Assembly: GCF_051513965.1 (NCBI RefSeq)
Contig: NZ_CP195847.1
Location: forward strand, 2,480,001 to 2,544,000
Length of the DNA: 64,000 nucleotides
Direction: 5' to 3'
From: Paramicrobacterium sp051513965
GTDB taxonomy: Bacteria; Actinomycetota; Actinomycetes; Actinomycetales; Microbacteriaceae
Shown here: positions 58,700 through 64,000 of the stretch, piece by piece
Numbering within the stretch: position 1 is the stretch's first letter
Layout of the letters: every line of letters begins with the position of its first letter
Made by a program: the position numbers and the translations under genes
The notes under the pieces: generated by a model
Told to the model about the DNA's origin: nothing
The model's input: only the letters and a program-made list of their open reading frames with translations
The model's database searches: none

Positions 58700-59142
58700 G
58701 CCGGCTCCCCCTTCTCATTCACCTTGCACAAGCACACGACCGTTCACCGGCCCGGTGCTGACGGCGCTGTCTGCATACCTAAGCCAAGTGAAACAGAGGC
58801 CTCCGACATAGAGTCGCGGTGCCCCGTGCGCGTGTGCGCGCTGCGTCTGCTGACTCACCCTAGGGATCTCGTCCCCACATCCCAAATCACCCTGTGGATA
58901 ACTTTGTGGAGAACCTGCGGGAAACGCCGAAGCTCCTGTGGGGAACACCTGTGGATAACTGTGGAAAACCTGGGGAGCGAAAATTTTTTCTCTCCTCTGA
59001 TCAGGTATTCAGTTTTCCACGGATGTGTATAGAAAAGTTGTCTGAAGCTGTGGTTGAGGGTTGCGGAGAACTTGAGTACCTGTGCACAAATGAGCAGCAG
59101 CAGGGCTCTTGCGGACGCGCCTGCAAGCCGGTATAGACGCAC
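58700..59142. other. 443-base non-coding region upstream of dnaB
   Basis: No convincing gene. It holds the dnaB leader and promoter region, the DnaA-box cluster (58893-59021) and an AT-rich run AAAATTTTTTCTCTCCTC (58980-58997). TATACA-like bases on the minus strand near 59025-59032 may be part of the dnaB promoter. Confidence 0.5.
58893..59021. promoter_or_regulatory. cluster of DnaA boxes in front of dnaB
   Basis: Two perfect TGTGGATAA boxes (58893-58901, 58950-58958) are interspersed with TGTGGAGAA (58905), TGTGGGGAA (58937) and TGTGGAAAA (58960), all in the same orientation, and one inverted TTTTCCACG (59013). An AT-rich run separates the main array from the inverted box. Such density suggests DnaA binding that controls dnaB or titrates DnaA. 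Confidence 0.6.
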
Positions 59143-59188
59143 AAAAAAAACCGCGGGACCCGCCCCCAGAGAGGCGGGTCCCGCGGTT
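59143..59188 (-). terminator. Rho-independent terminator of the rpsF-ssb-rpsR-rplI operon
   Basis: A perfect 16-bp stem (AACCGCGGGACCCGCC and complement) around CCCAGAGA is followed on the minus strand by a run of eight T. It begins 9 bases beyond the rplI stop. This is the clearest terminator in the window. Confidence 0.92.
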
Positions 59189-59197
59189 CTGCGCGCC

Positions 59198-59650
59198 TTA
59201 CTTGGCAGCGACCACCTTGAGGGTGATCGTAGCCGAGACGTCCTCGCGGAGACGAACGGTCGCTTCGTGCTTTCCGGTCGCCTTGATCGGGGTGCCGATC
59301 TCGATCTTGCGCTTGTCGATCTCGCCGACGCCGGCCTCAGACACAGCTGCGGCAACGTCTGCCGGCTTCACAGAGCCGAACAGACGACCTTCAGCGCCTG
59401 CCTTGACGGTCAGCGTGACCTCGGTGGACTCGAGAGCCTCCTGGAGGGCCTTCGCCTCTTCAAGCGTCGCGAGCTCGCGGGCAGCGCGAGCCGCCTTGAT
59501 CTGCTCGACCTGCTTCTCGCCGCCACGAGTCCACGGGGTCGCGAACCCCTGCGGAACGAGGTAGTTGCGGGCGTAGCCGTTCTTGACCTCGATGACATCA
59601 CCGGGTGCGCCGAGGCCGGTGACCTCGTGCGTCAGAATTACCTTTGACAT
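59198..59650 (-). CDS. rplI: 50S ribosomal protein L9
   Basis: 150 residues: MSKVILTHEVTGLGAPGDVIEVKNGYARNYLVPQGFA in parts, a long middle helix and a C-terminal domain (AGAEGRLFGSVKPADVAAAV, IKATGKHEATVRLREDVSATITLKVV). Standard L9 length. Last gene of the operon before its terminator; 11 bases after rpsR. Confidence 0.96.
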   Translation of the reverse strand: MSKVILTHEVTGLGAPGDVIEVKNGYARNYLVPQGFATPWTRGGEKQVEQIKAARAARELATLEEAKALQEALESTEVTLTVKAGAEGRLFGSVKPADVAAAVSEAGVGEIDKRKIEIGTPIKATGKHEATVRLREDVSATITLKVVAAK

Positions 59651-59661
59651 TCGCGTTCTCC

Positions 59662-59922
59662 TTAGCGGCCCGAGCCGGCGTAGGGCAGAAGAGCCATTTC
59701 GCGGGCGTTCTTGACGGCCCGGGCGATCAGGCGCTGCTCCTGCACGGAGACACCGGTGATGCGACGAGCGCGGATCTTGCCGCGCTCTGAGATGAACTTG
59801 CGGAGCGTGGCGACGTCTTTGTAGTCAATGACGCCAACACGGATTGACTTCGCCGGGGCGGATGCCTTCGCACCCTTGCCGCGGGAAGACTTGCGGCCCT
59901 GGCCGCTCGACTTTCCAGCCAT
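59662..59922 (-). CDS. rpsR: 30S ribosomal protein S18
   Basis: 86 residues. A basic N-terminal extension (SSGQGRKSSRGKGAKASAPAKS) precedes IRVGVIDYKDVATLRKFISERGKIRARRITGV and AVKNAREMALLPYAGSGR, the conserved S18 core. It lacks zinc-ligand cysteines, in line with the other ribosomal proteins here. It pairs with S6 in the 30S platform; both are in this operon. Confidence 0.96.
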   Translation of the reverse strand: MAGKSSGQGRKSSRGKGAKASAPAKSIRVGVIDYKDVATLRKFISERGKIRARRITGVSVQEQRLIARAVKNAREMALLPYAGSGR

Positions 59923-59984
59923 TGTGTTTTCCTCTTCGTGAAGATGACGTGCGCGGGAGCTTCAGCTCCGCTGCGCACAAGTGA

Positions 59985-60485
59985 TTAGAACGGGGTGTCG
60001 TCGCTGTAGCTGCCCGGTGTGGCCCAACCATCAGCGCCCTGCGCGGGAGCCGAAGGAGCCCACGGCTCATCGTTCTGATACGGAGCCTGGGACTGCACGC
60101 GACCCTGTCCGCCGCCGGACGGCTGCGCCTTCGTGACCTGCGCCGTCGCGTAGCGAAGACTCGGGCCGATCTCGTCGACCTCAAGCTCGATGACGGTGCG
60201 CTTCTCGCCCTCGCGGGTCTCGAAGGAACGCTGCTTCAGACGTCCCTGGGCGATGACACGGCTGCCCTTGGTGAGAGAGCCTGCGACGTGCTCGGCGAAT
60301 TCACGCCAGACGCTCGCGCGCAGGAAGAGAGCTTCACCGTCTCGCCACTCGTTCGCCTGACGGTCGAACGTACGGGGCGTGGACGCGATGGTGAAGTTGG
60401 CAACCGCGAGGCCCGACTGCGTGTAGCGCAGCTCAGGGTCAGCGGTGAGGTTGCCCACCACGGTGATGACGGTCTCGCCTGCCAT
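59985..60485 (-). CDS. ssb: single-stranded DNA-binding protein
   Basis: 166 residues: OB fold (ETVITVVGNLTADPELRYTQSGLAVANFTIAST in parts, FLRASVWREFAEHVAGSLTKGSRVIAQGRLKQRSFE in parts), a Gly/Gln/Pro-rich linker and the acidic tip SDDTPF that docks partner proteins. It starts 3 bases after the rpsF stop, the usual rpsF-ssb-rpsR order. Confidence 0.96.
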   Translation of the reverse strand: MAGETVITVVGNLTADPELRYTQSGLAVANFTIASTPRTFDRQANEWRDGEALFLRASVWREFAEHVAGSLTKGSRVIAQGRLKQRSFETREGEKRTVIELEVDEIGPSLRYATAQVTKAQPSGGGQGRVQSQAPYQNDEPWAPSAPAQGADGWATPGSYSDDTPF

Positions 60486-60488
60486 GGA

Positions 60489-60851
60489 CTAGGCGCCCTT
60501 GCTTGCCTTGCGAGCGGCCTTAGCCTCGTTGCGCTTCGCCTCAGAGGCGACGCGAGCGATGGCTTCCTCTGCACGCAGCACCTTGGTGCGCATGACGGCC
60601 TCGGAGAGCTTCAGCTGGCGGTCGAGCTCGATCGTCGCCTCAGCGGTCGCGGTGAAGTCGACGACGGCGTAGATGCCCTCGGACTTCTTGTTGATCTCGT
60701 AGGCCAGGCGACGGCGTCCCCAGACATCCACGTTGTCGATGGTCCCGCCATCGTTGCGGATGACGTTGAGGAACTTGTCGAGGCTCGGTGCAACCGTGCG
60801 CTCATCAATCTCCGGGTCAAGGATGACCATGAGTTCGTACTGATGCGTCAC
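60489..60851 (-). CDS. rpsF: 30S ribosomal protein S6
   Basis: 120 residues: THQYELMVILDPEIDERTVAPSLDKFLNVIRNDGGTIDNVDVWGRRRLAYEINKKSEGIYAVVDF in parts, with an Ala/Lys-rich tail. The GTG at 60851 is chosen because AAGGAGG lies 7 bases upstream and the protein then begins as S6 should. First gene of the operon; a hairpin in its leader may mediate S6:S18 feedback. Confidence 0.95.
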   Translation of the reverse strand: MTHQYELMVILDPEIDERTVAPSLDKFLNVIRNDGGTIDNVDVWGRRRLAYEINKKSEGIYAVVDFTATAEATIELDRQLKLSEAVMRTKVLRAEEAIARVASEAKRNEAKAARKASKGA

Positions 60852-60877
60852 TAACCCACCTCCTTCGGTCTCGATCG

Positions 60878-60896
60878 GCTGCAGACGTTCTGCAGC
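60878..60896 (-). promoter_or_regulatory. leader hairpin before rpsF, possible S6:S18 autoregulatory element
   Basis: On the minus strand, GCTGCAG pairs perfectly with CTGCAGC around AACGT, followed by CCGATCGAGACCGAAGG that runs into the ribosome site. S6:S18 bind a leader hairpin with a CCG-containing bulge in many bacteria; the location and the CCGA repeats fit, but the fold was not computed. Confidence 0.4.
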
Positions 60897-60950
60897 AGGA
60901 GGGTCGTAGCATCTGCCACTCGCGTGCGGAGGCACACGGGCAACTTCATA

Positions 60951-60956
60951 ATCATA
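60951..60956 (-). promoter_or_regulatory. -10 element (TATGAT) of the rpsF operon
   Basis: TATGAT on the minus strand lies 99 bases before the rpsF GTG. A weak TTCGCC stands 18 bases upstream as a -35 candidate. The upstream base G of GTATGAT does not make an extended -10. Confidence 0.5.
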
Positions 60957-60980
60957 CCGGATGAGTCCAGCAATGGCGAA

Positions 60981-61007
60981 CGGGCACCGGATGATCTCCG
61001 ATGCCCG
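60981..61007 (-). terminator. hairpin terminator of the sugar ABC importer operon
   Basis: On the minus strand CGGGCATCGGA pairs with TCCGGTGCCCG (one U-G) around GATCA, 41 bases beyond the stop of the solute-binding protein gene. No T-run follows. Confidence 0.6.
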
Positions 61008-61048
61008 CTCCCTGCCGACGCACAGTGTGTCGTCGTGGACCCGTGCGG

Positions 61049-62377
61049 TCAGCTGCCGATCGCGGCGTTCGCCGCGGCTTGGGCCTGCTCGAGGCCCTCC
61101 TCGACATCGACCTTGCCGGCGAAGATCTCCTTCATGATGGGGTCGTACTTCTCGAAGCCCTTGCTGAAGTTCGGACCGGTGGGGGCCGGGATGGTCTTGC
61201 CGTTCTCCACGACGTCGAAGAACGGGGACACGTCGACGCCCTGCTTCTTCCAGTAGTCGAAGTAGGTGTCCTGCGCCTCGACGACGCCCGGAACAGCAGA
61301 GCCGTCCTTGCCGAGGTAGGCGTTGCCCTCGGCGCTTCCCAGCCAGCCGAGCACCTTCTTCACGGCATCCTTCTTCTCTGTCGCAGCGTTTCCGGCAGCG
61401 ACGATGCCGTTCGTGACTGACACCTGCCCCTCAGGACCGGAGGGCATCATCGCCACACCCCAGTCGAAGTCCGCCGACTCCGAGACGTTCTTGAGGTTGT
61501 AGAGGCCGGACTGGAACATCGCCATCTTGCCCTGTGTGAAGGCGTTGAGGCTGAAGTCGCCGTCGTTGTTGGTGTCAGCGGCGGACGGAGCGACGTGCTT
61601 CTTGTTGATCGCATTCACGAGGTAGTTGATGGCCTGCGCCGACTTCTCGTTGCTGAAGGCGAAATCGTCGCCCTTCTGGAACTTGCCGCCGTTCGACCCG
61701 ATGAACGGAAGCAGAATCGCCTGCAGGTCGTACGCGAGGTTGGTGCCGTACTGGCTGATCGAGTCCGCCGAGAAGCCCTTGTCCGCCGCGGTCTTTCCGG
61801 AGGAGTCGATCGTGAGGGCACTCGCCGCCTTGAGGTAGGTGTCCTTCTTCTCGTCCTCGGGGTTCCACGTGAGTTTGTCGAGGTCGGCCGGGTCGATGCC
61901 GGCCTTCTCGAGGAGGTCGGTGTTGTAGTACACCGCGATGCCCGCGTCATACAGCTGCGGCACGCCCCACAGCGTGTCGTCGCGCGTGAACTGGTCGACG
62001 ACGCTCGGCTCCCATGCCGACTGCGCATTCGGCCCCATGACCGCGCCGATGTCCATCAGATTGCCGGAGTCGACGTAGGAGCCGTAGTACGAGTTGTTGA
62101 TCCAGAAGATGTCGTCCATGCTGTCGCCGGCGACATCGGTGCGCAGCTTCGTCCAGTAGTCGGCCCAGGGCACCACGTTGATGTTGACCTTGATGTCTGG
62201 GTTCTTCTTCTCGAACTCGGCAAACGAGTCTTTGTAGGCCTTCGCGACGGTCTCGTCCCACAGGCGGAAGCTGACGGTCGTGGTGTCAGCCTCGGTGGTA
62301 TCAGAGGCGGCGCAGCCGGACAGCAGGAGGGCGGATGCCGCCACCACGGCCGCCGCGGTAAGGATTCGCTTCGACAT
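61049..62377 (-). CDS. carbohydrate ABC transporter substrate-binding lipoprotein
   Basis: 442 residues. Lipobox LSGC (Cys22). Family-1 solute-binding features: VSFRLWDETVAKAYKDSFAEFEKKNPDI in parts, VVPWADYWTKLRTDVAGDSMDDIFWINNSYYG in parts, LWGVPQLYDAGIAVYYNTDLLEKAG in parts, GKMAMFQSGLYNL and NGIVAAGNAATEKKDAVKKVLGWLGS in parts. It binds an oligo- or monosaccharide outside the membrane. Sugar specificity cannot be read. It is the last gene of a permease-permease-binding-protein operon. Confidence 0.88.
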   Translation of the reverse strand: MSKRILTAAAVVAASALLLSGCAASDTTEADTTTVSFRLWDETVAKAYKDSFAEFEKKNPDIKVNINVVPWADYWTKLRTDVAGDSMDDIFWINNSYYGSYVDSGNLMDIGAVMGPNAQSAWEPSVVDQFTRDDTLWGVPQLYDAGIAVYYNTDLLEKAGIDPADLDKLTWNPEDEKKDTYLKAASALTIDSSGKTAADKGFSADSISQYGTNLAYDLQAILLPFIGSNGGKFQKGDDFAFSNEKSAQAINYLVNAINKKHVAPSAADTNNDGDFSLNAFTQGKMAMFQSGLYNLKNVSESADFDWGVAMMPSGPEGQVSVTNGIVAAGNAATEKKDAVKKVLGWLGSAEGNAYLGKDGSAVPGVVEAQDTYFDYWKKQGVDVSPFFDVVENGKTIPAPTGPNFSKGFEKYDPIMKEIFAGKVDVEEGLEQAQAAANAAIGS

Positions 62378-62389
62378 TCGGGTCTTTCT

Positions 62390-63289
62390 CTATTTGAAAC
62401 CGGTGATGGTGATGGACCGGACGATGTGCTTCTGGAAGATCAGGAACACGATCACGAGAGGTACGAGCGCGATCGTCGTCGCCGCCATCACCAGCGTCCA
62501 ATTGCTCGTGTACTGAGATTGGAGGCTAGCAGTCGCGACCGTGATCACTCCCCACTTCTCCCCCGTCGTGACAACGAGCGGCCAGAGGAAGCTGTTCCAC
62601 TGCGTGACGACGGTGATGAGTGCGAGGGTCGCGATGATCGGTCTCGACAACGGAACCACGATACCCGTCATGATGCGAAAATGCCCGGCTCCGTCGATGC
62701 GAGCGGCATCCACGAGGTCTTGCGGGATGCCTCGGAAGTACTCCCTCAACAGGAAGATCGCGTACGGACTGCCGAACATGAACGGCAGTACGAGACCCCA
62801 GAAAGTGTTGCGCAGACCGAGTTGAACCATCATGAGGTAGAGCGGTACGACGAGGACGACCGCCGGAACCATGAGACCCGAGAGGTACATCCAGAACAGA
62901 ATGCTCCGGCCGGGGAACTCTATGCGCGCGAAGGCATATGCAGCCATGATCGAGAAGCTCAGCTGCCCCACAAGGAGCACGAGCGTCATCGCGACAGTGA
63001 CAGCGAACGCCCGCGCGAAGCTGTGGCCGGAGCCGAGGAGCTCGGAGAAGTTGGCGAGGGTCGGCGGCGCCGGCAGCGACAGCGCGCCCTCGCGGGCGAA
63101 CTGCTTCGACGTCGTCACGGCGGTGAGGATGCTGAAGGCGAACGGACCGATGGTCACGAGTGCCCCCGCGAGAAGTACGAGGTAGACGGCGACGTTGGTG
63201 AGAGCGCGTCGCCGCACGTGGGCAGCGCGTCGCGGCATCCGCTCTGTCTGCGTGACGGGAGGGGCTGTCAGCGTGTCAGGAGAGGTCAT
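62390..63289 (-). CDS. carbohydrate ABC transporter permease (MalG type)
   Basis: 299 residues, six helices. NVAVYLVLLAGALVTIGPFAFSILTAVTTSKQFAREG in parts opens the MalG family, and the EAA loop is YFRGIPQDLVDAARIDGAGHFRIMTGIVVPLSRPIIATL in parts. The start at 63289 overlaps the upstream permease stop by 14 bases; the longer frame to 63325 is inside that gene. Confidence 0.9.
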   Translation of the reverse strand: MTSPDTLTAPPVTQTERMPRRAAHVRRRALTNVAVYLVLLAGALVTIGPFAFSILTAVTTSKQFAREGALSLPAPPTLANFSELLGSGHSFARAFAVTVAMTLVLLVGQLSFSIMAAYAFARIEFPGRSILFWMYLSGLMVPAVVLVVPLYLMMVQLGLRNTFWGLVLPFMFGSPYAIFLLREYFRGIPQDLVDAARIDGAGHFRIMTGIVVPLSRPIIATLALITVVTQWNSFLWPLVVTTGEKWGVITVATASLQSQYTSNWTLVMAATTIALVPLVIVFLIFQKHIVRSITITGFK

Positions 63290-64000
63290 AGGTCGTCCTC
63301 CCCTTGAAGTAGAGATGCTGCGCAATCGTGATGACGACGAGGATCACCAGCAGGACGACCGCGACGACGCCCGCCTCGCCCATCTCGAACGTGGAGAACG
63401 CCTCGGTGTAGAGCCGCATCGCGACCACGTCGGTGTGCCCGAGCGAGGCGCCGTCGACGATGTCGTGCGGGCCGCCCTTCGTGAGCGCGTAGATCTGGTC
63501 GAAGAGCTGGAACACCGCGATCATGCTCGTCACGAGCACGAAGAACATCGTGGGCCGCAGCAGCGGGAGCTTCACGCGCCAGAACGTCGCAATCGCTCCA
63601 GCGCCGTCGATGCGGGCGGCATCCAGAATCTGATCGGGGATGTTCAGGAGCCCGGCCACGAAGAAGAGCGTGATGTAGCCGACGTTCGTCCAGATCACGA
63701 CCGCGGCGACGCTCGGCAGCGCGAGAGCGGGGTCGGTGAGCCACTCGATCCGGTGGCCGAGCAGCGTGTTCAGCAGGCCGTTCGTGGGGGCGAGGATCCA
63801 CTTCCAGACGATGCCGAGGGCGAGCGGCGCGCTGATCCACGGAAGTATATACAGCACGCGGAATACAGCACTCCCGGGAAGACCACGTGTGAGCAGCGTC
63901 GCCGCGAACAGGCCGAGCGAGGTCTGCACCGGAATGACGATAACCACGAAGAACGCGGTCACGACGAGCGAGTTGAGGAACTCAGGGTCGGCGAGCACGG
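63276..64000 (-). CDS. carbohydrate ABC transporter permease (MalF type), 5' end beyond the window
   Basis: About 241 residues visible. LADPEFLNSLVVTAFFVVIVIPVQTSLGLFAATLL in parts, VFRVLYILPWISAPLALGIVWKWIL and the EAA loop LNIPDQILDAARIDGAGAIATFWRVKLPLLRPTMFF in parts match MalF/UgpA permeases. About 60-90 N-terminal residues are missing at the right edge; the GTG at 63998 is not the real start. The C-terminus overlaps the MalG gene by 14 bases. Confidence 0.9.
   Translation of the reverse strand, partial: VLADPEFLNSLVVTAFFVVIVIPVQTSLGLFAATLLTRGLPGSAVFRVLYILPWISAPLALGIVWKWILAPTNGLLNTLLGHRIEWLTDPALALPSVAAVVIWTNVGYITLFFVAGLLNIPDQILDAARIDGAGAIATFWRVKLPLLRPTMFFVLVTSMIAVFQLFDQIYALTKGGPHDIVDGASLGHTDVVAMRLYTEAFSTFEMGEAGVVAVVLLVILVVITIAQHLYFKGRTTYDLS

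Noticed and set aside
58893..59021. Chromosome origin (oriC)
   Set aside because: No dnaA, dnaN, rpmH or gyr genes beside it; the array is reported as a dnaB-linked DnaA-box cluster instead.
61595..63307. 570-codon plus-strand open frame opposite the sugar ABC genes
   Set aside because: Charged low-complexity translation; the minus strand has unmistakable binding-protein and permease genes.

Overview
The window is high-GC, densely packed bacterial DNA from an actinobacterium, most likely Microbacteriaceae and close to Microbacterium. The evidence is the GC-rich codon use, the many leaderless start sites, the gene content (DtxR box, ScbR-type TetR regulator, zinc-free S14/L28/L33 set, bkd operon with an aromatic aminotransferase, CtaG/CopD fusion) and the recurrent GGATGCC heptamer. 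It holds about 70 protein genes, one tRNA and one degraded gene. I see no insertion sequence, prophage, CRISPR array or rRNA. The gene at each edge is cut.

Layout. 1-3.3 kb: an NhaD-type antiporter between two related small exported proteins, then a secreted PKD-like protein. 3.3-8.2 kb: an envelope-stress module made of a PspC/LiaF-like membrane protein, a divergent PspC-fused histidine kinase with its LuxR-type regulator, and a TM2 protein. 8.3-15.1 kb: MFS transporter, CutC, FAD oxidoreductase plus SRPBCC protein, ABC exporter. 15.1-18.4 kb: two tandem membrane Ser/Thr kinases with FKBP-like outer domains. 18.4-24.7 kb: dCTP deaminase, tRNA-Gly(CCC), small regulators and VOC/RidA/phosphoesterase genes, a broken YdeI-family gene, and a paired crcB fluoride channel behind a fluoride riboswitch. 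24.8-31.1 kb: ScbR-like TetR, cupin, an aminotransferase-permease-Lrp operon, DinB protein and a serine-hydrolase-like lipoprotein without catalytic residues. 31.2-36.8 kb: DUF2470 protein and heme oxygenase under a DtxR/IdeR operator, PIF1-like helicase, single-pass membrane protein, CopD-CtaG fusion.

36.9-41.6 kb is a translation and zinc block: HU, rpsN-rpmG-rpmB (all lacking zinc-binding cysteines), zur and znuBCA, with a Zur box over the znuA promoter. 41.6-44.9 kb is a glycine betaine ABC importer. 45.3-49.9 kb is the branched-chain keto acid dehydrogenase E1/E2 operon behind a second HisC-like aminotransferase. 50-52.4 kb has a holin-like membrane protein and a WXG-like small protein coupled to a large alpha/beta hydrolase, a possible type VII-type substrate pair. 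52.6-57.2 kb: low-MW phosphatase, purB, ROK regulator, GrpB protein, two membrane proteins. 57.3-60.9 kb: rpsF-ssb-rpsR-rplI-dnaB, with a dense DnaA-box array in front of dnaB. 61-64 kb: a carbohydrate ABC importer that runs off the right edge.

The least explained parts are the kinase pair with FKBP-like ectodomains, the WXG-like/hydrolase pair, the DnaA-box array upstream of dnaB and the inactive serine-hydrolase homologue. Functions are inferred from motifs and family recognition only; no database search was possible.
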